Origin: Macrotis lagotis | Lineage: Eukaryota > Chordata > Mammalia > Peramelemorphia > Peramelidae | NCBI RefSeq assembly: GCF_037893015.1 | Contig: NC_133658.1 | Location: 61,423,636 to 61,487,635 of the forward strand | Direction of reading: 5' to 3' | Length of the DNA: 64,000 nucleotides | Part shown: piece after piece, positions 10,530 to 21,359 of the stretch | Layout of the letters: every line of letters begins with the position of its first letter | Position numbering within the stretch: the stretch's first letter is position 1 | Translations under genes and position numbers: made by a program | Notes under the pieces: generated by a model | Told to the model about the DNA's origin: nothing | The model's database searches: none | What the model saw: only the letters and a program-made list of their open reading frames with translations

Positions 10530-11640
10530 TAATGGTTGTCCTTCGTTCTTAAAGAAGACCAGGACGTCAGGGAGGTGATGCCAGGACAAGCACATGAAGT
10601 CACCAGCCTCATTCTCTCCTCCAGAGCCACCTGGGTCCAGTGGTCACATATGGATCAAAATGACTGGCAATGACCCAGGATGCAACAGGAAACCTTGACC
10701 TTTTAAAGCTAAGGTCTTAAATCTGGGACACTATTACACTGTTGGTGGAACTGTGAACTCATCCAACCTTTCTGGAGAGAAATTTGGAACTACACCCAAA
10801 GGGCAACAAAAATGAGCATACCCTTTGATCCAGCAATACCACTACTGGGTCTATACCCTGAAGAGATGATGAAAAAGGGTAAAAACATCACTTGTACAAA
10901 AATATTCATAGCAGCCCTGTTTGTGGTGGCAAAGAATTGGAAATTAAGTGAATGTCCTTCAGTTGGAGAATGGCTTAGCAAACTGTGGCATACGTATGTC
11001 ATGGAACACTATTGTTCTATTAGAAACCAGGAGGGACGGATTTCAGGGAAGCCTGGAGGGATTTGCATGAACTGATGCTGAGCAAGATGAGCAGAACCAG
11101 AAAAACACTGTACACCCAACAGCAACATGGGGGAGATGATCAAGCTTAATGGACTTGCTCATTCCATCAGGGACAATTTGGGGCTGTCTGCAATGGAGAA
11201 TACAATCTGTATCCAGATAAAGAACCGTGGAGCTTGAACAAAGTTCAAGGACTATTCCCTTTAATTTAGAAAAAAAAATATATCTTATTGTCTGAGCTTG
11301 TTATCTCTAAGACTTTTTGTTTCTTCCTTGGGGATATGATTTCTCTCTCATCACACTCAATTTGGATCAATGTACAATATGGAAACAAAATAAAGACTGA
11401 CAGATTGCTTTCCATGGCGGGGGGGGGGGGAGGGAAGTCAGATTGGGAGAAAAATTGTAAAACTCAAAACTCAAATAAAAATCTTTAAAAATAAAAAAAT
11501 TTTAAAAATTAAAAAAAAAAGCTAAGGTCTTTCCTGGGTCACAGTTTGACTGAGGTAACATCCATTCAGTTATTAAGGCTAAGTACTTTGATGAGGCAAA
11601 GAGGCTAAGAATGAGCACTTTTACTTAGCCCCCCCCAAAA
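10530..11640 (+). mobile_element. Composite SINE-like repeat, copy 1, split by an L1 tail
   Basis: Outer parts 10530-10718 and 11519-11640 match the second copy at 53051-53570, ending CACTTTTACTTAGCCC plus A-rich. The first half is the reverse complement of the long SINE tail seen at 32334 and 48196. Inserted in the pol/env part of the ERV. Confidence 0.75.
10719..11518 (+). mobile_element. 5'-truncated L1, 3' end
   Basis: Starts ATCTGGGACACTATTACACT and ends in a long A-rich tail, flanked by AAAGCTAAGGTCTT at both ends (left about 10705-10718). Typical marsupial L1 end with CCAGCAATACCACTACTGGG and GAACTGATGCTGAG. Poly(G) run at 11418-11430. Confidence 0.88.
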
Positions 11641-12177
11641 AAGGGTAGTGGGAGAGCCAGAAAATGAAAGAAGGAAAATAACCATAGTATCCTCATGTGG
11701 TTAGTAAAGGGAAGGAATTAAGAGCTGAGCCTTTAAATGGAAAAGGATATCCCTGCCCAAATAGGGGTAGGACATCTGGGAACTACCAGAAAGGAATGAG
11801 TAAAAGTGGAAGCCCCAACAGAACAGGATAAAGGAGGAGTAATTAGAGGATTAGAGGTGAGTCCCTCAATCCCCAAAATTGAAATAAATAAGATCTTTTT
11901 GGGTCCTTTATATTGTGGCCCCCATGTCTAGGAGAATAAAAATGTTGCCTTACTTGCCACTTGTAGAGTTATCCAAGGTTCTGCTTGTGTGATGGGTTCG
12001 AGAGCTGAGGCAGATCCTGAGCACCATCAGTCATCTATGGCCAGACCCAAGGGAACAAGAAGGTCCTTAGGAGTTGACCACAATCCTCCCTTTCAAGGAA
12101 GAGAGGTGCAGTATACAACTTCCAATGTCCATTTTTGCCACTCCTTGGGCAAGGTTTGAAAGGAAAGTCTGGTATTT

Positions 12178-12245
12178 GGGCATTGAATTACCCAATGTCC
12201 CAATCTACCACATTTAGAACAGTCACCTTTGGGATTATTGCCATT
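12178..12245 (-). pseudogene. ERV nucleocapsid zinc knuckle
   Basis: Minus-strand translation shows one CX2CX4HX4C knuckle just downstream of the capsid remnant. A single knuckle is usual for gammaretroviruses. Confidence 0.8.
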
Positions 12246-12409
12246 GTTAAATGCACTTCAGAGGTCTTGGGACCCATTGTTGGCAGAGGCTAACTATCTG
12301 GACAGAGTTGATCTGAGACATAGCTTTCCCTTCATTCCGATTATTAAAGACCAAAAAAGTTGCATTGATCAAGTCTCCTTGGATTAAATGAAATCTCATT
12401 CCACTTGCC

Positions 12410-13850
12410 TTACCTCTGACACAGGTTGTTTAGGTCAGTGAGGATGGCATAATCAAAAGTCTCCTCAGCTGCTGTCTGGGGGTCAGCATTCATTTTCCTC
12501 AGCTTTCTACAGGTATCAAGGGCTGACTGAGAAAAGATGTAGATATTTAAGAAAATAATTCCTCCAGGAGATTCAGGGTTAAAATTAGTATATTTGGAGG
12601 TAGCCTCTTTGAATCTGTTAAGGAATGCTGTGGAGCTTTCACCGGGGCCTTGCAAAACCACCTTAACTTTATCAAGGTTGACAACTTTCCTAGCTTCGAC
12701 TTGCAGGCCAGTCATCAGGCAAGCATCCCCACCTAGGACGTAAATCTTGGGAACCTTGGTAGTCCCATTTAGGGTCTTCCCAAGGGACAGCAGTTGTTCC
12801 CCCGGGACTGTCTGCATGATTCTGTCTATTTTGTTTCATTTATTTAATTATTTATTTAGTTTTAGGGTTTTTTGCAAGGCAATGGGGTTAAGTGGCTTGC
12901 CCAAAGCCACACAGCTAGGTCATTATTAAGTGTCTGAGGCTGGATTTGAACTCAAGTACTCCTGACTCCAGGGCCGGTGCTCTATCCAATGTGCCACCTA
13001 GCCACCTCCTGATTCTATTTAACATGTCTGCATGATCCTGTACTGCTTTCCAGTCCTTTCCTTCACATCAACAATTCGAGTGGAAAAAAATAACAAAGAT
13101 CTCTCCAGGAGAGGTCATAGGTTATAGTACAATAATGAAATTCTTTAGAAAATTGAGAAGGATCAGCAGCAAAGGAACCAAGGCCTTTTTCAATCTGACT
13201 GAGATCCACAAAAGGAAATTGGACAGGGACCCTGATAGGTTTGCCCTCAAGAGGGAGGACAGAATAGGGACGAAGATGAGCCTGAAGAGGAGGTCAAAGA
13301 GGGGGTAGTGGTTGAAGAAGGTAGATTATCTGAGGCAGCAGGAGGAAGAACAGACCTCATGGTCACACTAAGGGAAAACAAAGTAGAAGGGAAAGGAGGG
13401 CATCTTCTAGAGGACCATCCGGAAGAGTGGTGGACGGGCCGAGGTGTCTGATGCACGAGTTTGGGGAGGTTCCAGTTGATGCAGAAGAAGAATTTGGGTA
13501 GTAGAGATGAATTCGCATAGGGAGGGGCACCACCTTAGTTCAAAAACAGCTGGATGAATGAAATCTCATTCCACTTGCCTCACCTCTGACACAGGTTGTT
13601 TGGGTAAGTGAGCATGGCATAATCAGCTGCCAAGCCTCCCCATTATCCAATTTATATTGAGGCCACTGTACCATGGAAAGAAAGATAAGCCTTTTGGACT
13701 TGGTTTGGGGATCTATTTGTTTCAGATTTGTGTAGGCACATCCTAGTGGAATACCTAGGGCATTTTTGGAATTTAAGATCCCCATGAAGATCCACAGTGT
13801 AGTCCAGTGGCTATAACTAAGACCCTGCACAGGGAAAATCCCCACCTGCT
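12410..13850 (-). pseudogene. ERV gag remnant: matrix to capsid
   Basis: Frames on the minus strand read a matrix-like part (13845-13540, with a WPQY-x-LD-x-GE motif), a proline/serine-rich spacer (13456-13247), capsid N-terminal sequence (about 13240-13080), and capsid C-terminal sequence with the major homology region (12817-12410, QGPGES then a YTNFNPESP stretch). A SINE at 12830-13008 splits the capsid, and several stops and frame changes occur. Structural protein of the virion core; non-functional here. Confidence 0.85.
12830..13008 (-). mobile_element. Marsupial SINE, antisense, inside ERV gag
   Basis: Antisense copy flanked by TGATTCTGT / TGATTCTAT. It separates the two halves of the capsid remnant. 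Confidence 0.9.
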
Positions 13851-14147
13851 AAGTCATTTGAAAGAAAGTGGTGACCCAGTTCCTCACCTAAATAGGATTT
13901 TGGAAAGGAGCCCCTGGGTGTCCTGGAATGGCAGAAAGGGAGTGCCCAGGGTGGAGTCTTACCTCTTAAATTGCCTTGTCTTCTGAAGTGGCTGGGGTGA
14001 GAGGGAAGACTGGTGGCAGCTGTCCTTGAAAACTGAGTTTGGTGGGTCCAGGAAAGAGTTGCAAGGGTTCCCTTGGGCAAGATCAGGGAGTTAGCCAGAG
14101 CTTACTACCTACCTGATAATGAGCCTTCAGGATTCCCTGCTACTCTT

Positions 14148-14165
14148 TTCCCAGTTTTGGTACCA
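14148..14165 (-). other. ERV primer-binding site, tRNA-Phe-like
   Basis: TGGTACCAAAACTGGGAA lies 2 bp inside the 5' LTR. It fits the complement of the tRNA-Phe 3' end at 13 of 18 positions, with most differences of transition type. Assignment is tentative. Confidence 0.5.
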
Positions 14166-14167
14166 AA

Positions 14168-14808
14168 TGGGATATTAAAAGGCGAACTCTTAGTAAAATA
14201 GGAAGATGGTGCTATAAATGCTATCTAGCTGCTGGTCCCTTTGCTGATGTGAAACTGTAGGGACCTGGACTGCACTGTGGTTAAAAAGCCTCCTGCTGGC
14301 TTTCCTGCTTTCCCACCTCGTGGGCTTTACTCCCACTTTTCCCCCAAAGAGACAGAGCTTCACTGAAGATCCTCTACAATTGAAAACTTTGAATCTTCTC
14401 TTTTTCTTGGTGGGATCTGTAGTGTGAATGTCAGAGTAGAGGCTTCATGTATCTTTGGTAGGGAAAGGCTCTGGGAGCAGGTTAGCTTCACATGATAATT
14501 GCTCTGCCCCAGAAATCCTCTTGTTCTGCCCTGGAAGTCTCTCCAAGGAAGTAAATGCAAAGCTGTTTATTGAAAGAGAGTAGGTGGCTGGAAGAGCAAG
14601 TCTTTTTATAGGTATTGGATAGAGGAGGCAGTGTGGATGCTTTCTGTAGGGACTGGGAGCCATTGGGGTCTCCATAGAGGATGTGTTTTGTTTGGGGGTT
14701 CACCAAGGTGAGATTATTTTTTTGGAGCTTCTATGGAGGTTAGGGTTCATGTCCTTAGGAAAAGATAATCACTGTGGCAACAATGAAACTCACACCTAGA
14801 TCCAAGAC
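14168..14808 (-). repeat. ERV 5' LTR
   Basis: 641 bp. Its 3' end reads ...TATCCCA before the primer-binding site and its start is TCTTGGATCTAGG, where TG is expected. It contains CAATAAACAGC at about 14555-14570 as a polyadenylation signal. It matches the short 3' LTR at both ends. Confidence 0.8.
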
Positions 14809-14971
14809 TATTTAATTTAAAGGGTTTTTTTTGTGTCAATATTCATTAGGGAAATTAGTCTATAGTTTTCTTTCTCTGTTTTGACACTTCCTGGCTTAAA
14901 TATCAAGATCATATTTATGACATAGAATGAATTTGGTAGGATCTCTATTTATTTTTTAAATAGTATATGTA

Positions 14972-15119
14972 GGGGCAGCTAGGTGGCATAGTGGATAGAA
15001 CACTAGCCCTGGAGTCAGGAGGACCTGAGTTCAAATCCAGCCTCAGACACTTAATAATTACCTAGCTGTATGACCTTGGGCAAGTCACTTAATCCCAGTG
15101 CCTTAAATGAAAATTTAAA
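14972..15119 (+). mobile_element. Marsupial tRNA-derived SINE
   Basis: Full-length copy with a perfect 14-bp duplication AAATAGTATATGTA (14958-14971, 15120-15133). Confidence 0.96.
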
Positions 15120-15491
15120 AAATAGTATATGTAACATTGGAATTGATTGTTCTTGTTTGGTAGAATTCACTTGCCAGTCCACCTTGTCTTAGGGTTTTTT
15201 CTTTGAGAGTTAATTTATGACATTCAATTTCTTTTTTAAAGATAAGATTATGTAAGTGGTTTTTTTTTCCTGTTTGGCTATTCTGGGCAATTTATGTTTT
15301 TGCAAATATTTATTCATTTCATTTGATTCATTAGTTGTATTGGCACACAGTTTAACAAAATATTTCCTAATTGTTTTTATTTTTTTTCATTATCTGAGAA
15401 TTCACCTTTGCATTTTTGATTCTGGTACTTTGATTTTCTTCTTCTTTAAAATCAAATTAGTTAATGACCTATCTATATTATTGTCATTGGG

Positions 15492-15608
15492 GTTTTTTTT
15501 TTTAGGTTTTTGCAAGGTAAACAGGGTTAAGTGTCTGAGACTGGATTTGAACCCAGGTCCTCTTGACTCCAGGGCTGGTGCTTTATCCACTGTTCAACCT
15601 AGCTGCCC
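15492..15608 (-). mobile_element. Marsupial SINE, antisense, with internal deletion
   Basis: Copy lacking the block between two TTAAGTG words of the consensus: GGGTTAAG runs directly into TGTCTGAGAC. Confidence 0.88.
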
Positions 15609-16931
15609 CTTTGTTATTGGTTTTTAAAAAACAGTTCTAAATTTTATTTATTAATTCAATGTCAATTTAATTTTGATATTCTCGCCTTTGATTTTGAGGA
15701 TTTCTATTTTGGTATTACCTGGGTTTTTTTAATTGGGGTTTTTTTTTCATTTTTTTTAGTTGCATGCCCCATTTGTTAATCTGCTTTCTTTCTCTTATTG
15801 ATATAAGCATTTAGAGTAATCAATTGTCCTCTAACTAATACATTGGCTGCTACCATAAATTTTGGTATGTCTTCTCATTTTTTCATCATGGTTAATGAAA
15901 TTATTGGTTGTTTCTACGATTTGTTCTTTTACCTGTCCATTCTTTAGGATTAAATTATTTAGTTTTCAATTAATTTTTAATCTATGTTCCAAAGACCTTT
16001 TACTATATGTAATTTTTATTGCACTATGGGCAGGAAAAAAAGGTTTTTTTAATATTTTTCCTTTTTGGCATTGTTTGTGAATGTTTTATGCCCTAATTCA
16101 TGGAAATTTTTCATGTGAAGATGCCATACAAGCTTAATATAGGTATAGTCTTTTCTATTCCTGTTCAATATTCTTCAGAGTTTTATCACATCTAACTTCT
16201 CTCAAATTCTATTCATCTTCTTAACTTCTTTCTCTTTATTTTATTAGATTTACCTAGGTCTTAGAAATTGAAGTCCCCTGCTATTATACTTTGACTGTCT
16301 TTTTTGTCATTAAATCCTTTATTTTTTCCTTTAAGAATTTATAAACTATGCCTTTTGGTATACATATATTCAGTATTAATATTTAATTGCTTGTTTTATC
16401 TTTTAGCAAAATGTAGTTTCCCTGCCCATTTCTTTTAATTAGGTCTATTTTTGCTTTTGCCTTTCCTTTTTATTTCCACTAAAGTATAACAGATTCTATT
16501 ACAACCCCTTATTTTGATTCTATGTGAAAATTTGTTTCAATTATGTTTTCTTGGAAACAAGGTGTGGTTGGATTCTGATTTCCAATCCACTCTCCTATCC
16601 TCTTCCATTTTATGGATGAGTTTATCCCATATACATTGATAGTTATAATTGCTTCCTTCCATCCCATTGTCTTATATACTTCCTTTCTCACTCTGCTCTA
16701 AGTCTTTTGCCTCCCTTTATCTAATCTCCCTCTTATTTTCCCTTTCCCTCCTTTTTCCCTTAGTCCCTTTCCTTCCTACTTTCCAGTTCATTAAGATAAA
16801 TATCTGTACCCAATTGTGTGTGTGTGTGTTAATGAGAATGAAGTTCTAGTATCACTTGCTCCCTCCATCTCCTCCATTTTATAAAATTCTGTCTTGTGTA
16901 CTCCATTGTGAACAAAAAGTTTTGTAAATAT

Positions 16932-16943
16932 ACACACACACAC

Positions 16944-16983
<40 letters not shown>
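16932..16983. repeat. (AC)n-(TG)n microsatellite
   Basis: Six AC units, then ATATG, then about 18 TG units. The AC and TG arms are complementary and could form a hairpin. Confidence 0.95.
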
Positions 16984-16987
<4 letters not shown>

Positions 16988-17080
16988 ATATTTTTGACTT
17001 ATTTTTAGGTCACTTTTCACAAAAGTGCTAAAGAAGCTTCCTGGTAACCAGGTCAAATTAGCAATTATAAAAGGTAAATC

Positions 17081-17810
17081 TTGTCTTTAAGAATAGATAG
17101 AAATTTGAATGTAAAAAAATATCAACTTAAGAACAAATGCTTGCCTTTTTAATCCTATCAAGATAGGCCCTATAATTATCTTCATACTTTTGAAGGTCTT
17201 CAGGACAACTGATAGGTCACTCCTTTTACTGGAATGTCTGATTTCCAGCTCCCCTTCCCCAAACCCAACCCATCCTGAATAACATCCTTCCCATCCTGAG
17301 TTGTCTCTGCCTCTTCCTGGGTTGCCCTCTTCACCCCACTTCATCTTGGATTGGAGGGGCCATACTCTTCTTTGGCTAAACTGGAGGTAATGGTTCAAAT
17401 CCCAATTTCTGATAGTCAAAACTATAAAAACCCCACTGTAGGGCTTCATGGAGGGGGAGAGTGATTCTATAGCTAGACATCCTCACACACACCTGTATAA
17501 TCTGTGAATTTAGAGAAAGAAGTATCAATAAATATGCATGTTAACCTAATTCTGTTTTGTTCTGTCTTAAGGGCAAATCTTCTGATAACACTTTTCCCTG
17601 ATTAGTACAAACACTGGGAAGGTTTTTTTTAAAACAAACCAAAACTCAGTGAGGCCCCTTCCTCATTTTTGGAGGACCCCTTATCCAATTACTTAAGATA
17701 CTTTCCTCCATTTTTCTTCTCCCTTCTCTCCTCTCTCAGTTTAGTTCTTTTCTTTGACCTTCTTTTAAGATCATCCAAACAGGGTTATTTCGAGTTGTCT
17801 TGATTCTTAT
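17081..17810. other. No gene seen
   Basis: A minus-strand frame of 120 codons (17449-17087) has no recognisable family. Otherwise non-coding. Confidence 0.35.
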
Positions 17811-17955
17811 CTGATCATTAGACCCATAAGGCTCTGGAGGAGAAAATGAGGCTGGTGACTTTGCACAGTCTTCCTTCTTTTAAATCCAAATCACTTATCA
17901 ATCATGGCACCACTTTCCCTAAAGTCATGGTCCTTTTTGAAAGGACAAACAAGAT
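17811..17955 (+). mobile_element. Long SINE family, 3' part
   Basis: CTCTGGAGGAGAAAATGAGG ... GTCATGGTCC ... AAGGACAAACAA, the body and tail of the second SINE family. Confidence 0.75.
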
Positions 17956-18119
17956 CATCCAAATACATAACAGAATGCCACCCAGGTTCTCTGGCTCATT
18001 AGACTCCTTCTATGACCCCTGGTGATAATAAGGTTCTCCATATAAGAATGGAAACAGTCTAACCTTATGATTTCTCACTCATGTGCTTCTTTTAACTCCT
18101 ATTTTTGTTTATATGTCAA

Positions 18120-18840
18120 ATTTTTTACTCAGCTCTAGTTTTTTAATCACAAATTTTTAAATAAGATTTTATTTTTTCCCAATTGTATGTAAAGATAATC
18201 TTAACATTCATTTTTTAAAAATTTTCTCCTCTCTCTCACTTCCCTTTTCCCTTGATTTAAGTTTTATGTGTGCAATCATGTAAAACATTTTACTCATGTT
18301 GTGAAGAAGAAACATACCAAAAGGGAAAAATACACAAAAAAAATGAAAATAGTATGCTTTGATCTGTATTCAGACTCTATCAGTCCTTCCTCATTTTTTA
18401 TCATAAGTTCTTTGGAATTGATTTAGATCACTCTATGACTGTTAAGAGCTAAGTTATTCATAAATTGATTATCTCACAATGTTGCTGATGCTGGTTAGTG
18501 TTTTCCTGGTTCTGCTCAACTTCACTTTTCATCAGTTCCTGTAAGTCTTTCCAGGTTTTTCTGCAAGTTTCTGCCTTGTCATTTTTTAAAGCACAATAGT
18601 ATTCCTTTACATAAATATACCGAAACTTGTTCAGCTAGTCCCTGATTGATGGGCATTTCATAAATGTCCAGTTTCTTGCCACAACAAAAAAAAAATTGCT
18701 AACGATATTTTTGTACATGTAGATCCTTTTCCTTTTCTTTGATCTCTTTGGAATGCAAACCTAGTAGTGTAGTGGTATTGCTGGATCAAAGGGTAGGCAT
18801 GGTTTTATTGTTCTTGAGCATAGTTCCAAATTGCTCTAAA
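18120..18840 (-). mobile_element. L1 3' end, antisense
   Basis: Antisense of the tail seen in sense at 10719: TTCAGCTAGTCCCTGATTGA, GGTATTGCTGGATCAAAGGG. Confidence 0.8.
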
Positions 18841-18845
18841 GAATA

Positions 18846-18999
18846 GGGTGGCTAGGTGGCACAGTGGATAAAGCACCTGCCCTGGAGTCATGAGTACCTG
18901 GGTTCAAATCCAGCCTCAGACACTTGATAATTACCTAGCTGTGTGGCCTTGGGCAAGCCACTTAATCTCATTTGCCCTGCAAAAACCTAAAAAAATGTT
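18846..18999 (+). mobile_element. Marsupial tRNA-derived SINE
   Basis: Full-length copy ending CTGCAAAAACCTAAAAAAAT. No clear duplication. Confidence 0.92.
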
Positions 19000-19218
19000 T
19001 TAAAATCTTCAATTTCATTAAAGTTACATGTTTTCCCCCTGAAGGATTATATACTCTGTCTTGCTAGATAGGTTTTTCTTGCTTATAAGCCTAGGATCTT
19101 TGCCTTCTACAATATCATATTGTAAACTATTTCTTTATATTGATGTCTGCTAAATCTTGTATAACTGTTGTTCCTCAGTAGTTGAATTTTTGCTTTCTGA
19201 ATGAGTATTTTTCCCTTG

Positions 19219-19264
19219 AAACCTCAAACTGAGAAATATATATATATTTCTCAGTTTGAGGTTT
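19219..19264. repeat. 46-bp perfect palindrome
   Basis: Every base from 19219 pairs with its partner up to 19264, centre between 19241 and 19242. Arms are AAACCTCAAACTGAGAAAT and complement around an AT core. It is followed by a threefold GAGGTTT repeat (19258-19278). Confidence 0.97.
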
Positions 19265-19660
19265 GAGGTTTGAGGTTTCCTTCAGGCAGTGACTGGAGGA
19301 TTCTTTCAATTTCTTTTTTTTCTTCTGATTTTAAGATGTCTGGGCAATTTTCTTTTATACTTTTTTTTAAAATATATTTCTTAGGCCCCTTTTTTTTGTT
19401 CCTAGATTTCAAGTAGTTCATTGATTCTTAAATTATCTCTCCTCTATTTTCTAGGTCAAATTGCTTTTCTTCTGAGATATTTCACATGTTCTGGTTTTTT
19501 TTTCAGTCTTTTAACTTTGTTTTATTATTTCTTGATATCTTACAGAGCTGTCAGCTTCCACTCAGCCACTTCTAATTTTCAAGGAATTTTTATTTTGTTC
19601 CTCTTTTTACCAAGTTGTTAATTTTCTTTTCCTTTCTTTCTTCCATAGCCCTCATTTGGT

Positions 19661-19843
19661 TTTTTTGTTTGTTTTTTTTAATAATTTTCTTTTTTAGGTT
19701 TTTGCAAGGCAAATGGGGTTAAGTGGCTTGCCCAAGGCCACACAGCTAGGTAATTATTAAGTGTCTGAGGCTGGATTTGAATTCAGATACTCCTGACTCC
19801 AGGGCCGGTGCTCTGTCCACTGTGCCACCTAGTTGCCCACCCC
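19661..19843 (-). mobile_element. Marsupial SINE, antisense
   Basis: Antisense copy inserted in the L1 relic; flanks CTCATTTGGTTTTT / CCCATTTGATTTTT. Confidence 0.9.
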
Positions 19844-20601
19844 CCATTTGATTTTTAAAATTTTTTTTTTGCTTTTTAAAAAACTTTTGAGCTTTTCTAG
19901 GAATCCATATTAGGCTTGTCTCCAATCTATTTTTTCCTTTGAGGCTTTGTAGATCTTTCAAAATTATTATCCTCTATGTTTGCGTCTTGAGTTTCTTTGT
20001 CAGCATAATAGTTCTATATGGTTAGATTCTTTTTATGTTTGCTCATTCTTCCAACCTCCTTCTTAATTTTGGATTTTATGTTAGTGCAGGATCCTGTGTA
20101 CTCTGGGGAGAATGGCTGGCTTGAGCTTCTGTCCTTTTATGTCCTCCTGTTTTACATCTCATTCTAGGAGCCAACAAGTTTTCCAGGCTCCCAAAGTGGA
20201 AGATCCAGGAAGATGTCTATTCTTTGTTGCAGATTTGGGGCTCTTAATTTAGGGCCGAGTTTCAGTAGACTGTGACTGGTTTAGGGACCTGACAGCTCTC
20301 TGAAAGGTTCTACAGGTTCAGAGAAACTAAACTGCTGGCCCTTCTTTGGTCTAGGACTCTTGCCCTAGTTATTATTCTACTGCAAGTTTATGTGCTGGAT
20401 TTAAAGACTAGAACTTAATCTCCTGTCATCTCTCAGAGTCAAATAGAGACTTTTCCAGAACTTTCTCAGGACACAGCCAGGGCCCAGGTTCATTTGCTAC
20501 TCTTCTCTGCCCTGTGTCTGTGACTCAGAATTTGGTAATAGGTTAAAAAGCTGCCAGAGGGCTACAATTCCTGTACTGACACTAGTTCAAGAATCCCCTG
20601 A

Positions 20602-20741
20602 GGGGACGTAATGGATACAGCACTCACCCTGAAGTCAGGAGGACCTGAGTTCAAATTTGACCTCAGACACTTAATAATTACCTAGCTGTGTGATCTTGGG
20701 CAAGTCACTTAACTCCATTGCTTTGCAAAACAAAACAAAAA
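20602..20741 (+). mobile_element. Marsupial SINE, head-trimmed
   Basis: Copy lacking part of the GCAGCTAGGTGGC head. Flanked by AAGAATCCCCTGA / AAGAATTCCCTGA. Confidence 0.9.
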
Positions 20742-20744
20742 AAA

Positions 20745-21182
20745 GAATTCCCTGACATTTATCTGCCCCCTTATTTCCTTTTTTGATACTTTATCTTGTC
20801 CCTCTTTTCATCCTAGGTCCTGAAATGCTCCCCACCATTGCCACTGCCCCTACTCTTGACTACACTCCCACCCTGTGTGCAAACGCCTGTCTGTCTCCCT
20901 GAGTGGCCTCAGGATGATAAAATGACGCACTGTAACTTTCTTGGCTTTCCTAACTAGAATTTAATTTGGTGCATTTTCTAGGTTTTTATGGAGGAGTGTG
21001 GAGTGAATAAGGCATAAATAACTCCTCTCACTCCATGCCTTAATTTTTCTCTTCCCTGGGTCTTTCTTGTGGGGAAGGGCAGAGGAGAGGAAAGAATGGG
21101 AACTTTTTACTCTTTTTAATATTAGATGGAACCCTATAGACTATTACTAACCTTGTTTGCTTGTGCTAATTCTGTCTGACAT
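20745..21182. other. No gene seen
   Basis: No repeat or coding pattern recognised. Confidence 0.35.
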
Positions 21183-21195
21183 TTTGTGTAGTTTT

Positions 21196-21344
21196 TTTTT
21201 AGGTTTTTGCAAAGCAAGTGGGGTTAAGTGACTTGCCCAAGGCCACACAGCTAGGTAATTATTAAGTGTCTGAGATCAGATTTGAACTCAGATACTCCTG
21301 ACTCCAGGGCCGGTGCTCTATTCACTGTGCCACCTAGCTGCCCC
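21196..21344 (-). mobile_element. Marsupial SINE, antisense
   Basis: Full-length antisense copy; duplication TTTGTGTAGTTTT on both sides. Confidence 0.94.
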
Positions 21345-21359
21345 TTTGTGTAGTTTTAA

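Larger units (their letters stand above)
9465..14808 (-). mobile_element. Endogenous gammaretrovirus-like provirus, decayed
   Basis: Minus-strand provirus with LTR remnants at both ends and a 5-bp target duplication CTATT (9460-9464 and 14809-14813). From 5' to 3' on its own strand: LTR (14808-14168), primer-binding site (14165-14148), gag (about 13850-12100), poorly recognisable pol, env transmembrane remnant (about 10260-9628), short LTR (9605-9465). It carries two SINEs (10087-10240, 12830-13008) and a composite repeat with an L1 tail (about 10530-11640). Most of pol appears missing and all frames are broken. Class I (gamma-like) is inferred from the capsid homology region, the single zinc knuckle and the env CX6CC motif. 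Confidence 0.88.
14814..17080 (-). mobile_element. L1 ORF2 remnant, antisense (host of nest, part 3)
   Basis: Antisense ORF2 continuing upstream: GTGTCAATATTCATTAGGGA at 14830, then GTCCCCTGCTATTATACTTT and AGTTTCCCTGCCCATTTC further right. Interrupted by SINEs at 14972 and 15492. The outer limit near 16800-17080 is uncertain. Confidence 0.75.
19010..20590 (-). mobile_element. L1 ORF1 and 5' region, antisense
   Basis: Antisense of ORF1: GGAGGATTCTTTCAATTTCT matches the complement of the ORF1 RRM region seen at about 7600. The coiled-coil part follows at 19400-19640 and probable 5' UTR up to about 20590. ORF2 is absent between this and the L1 tail at 18120-18840. Confidence 0.65.

Noticed and set aside
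12410-12817. 135-codon minus-strand frame as a possible host (domesticated gag) gene
   Set aside because: It is continuous with LTRs, other gag parts and a zinc knuckle, is truncated by a SINE, and the remaining provirus is broken.
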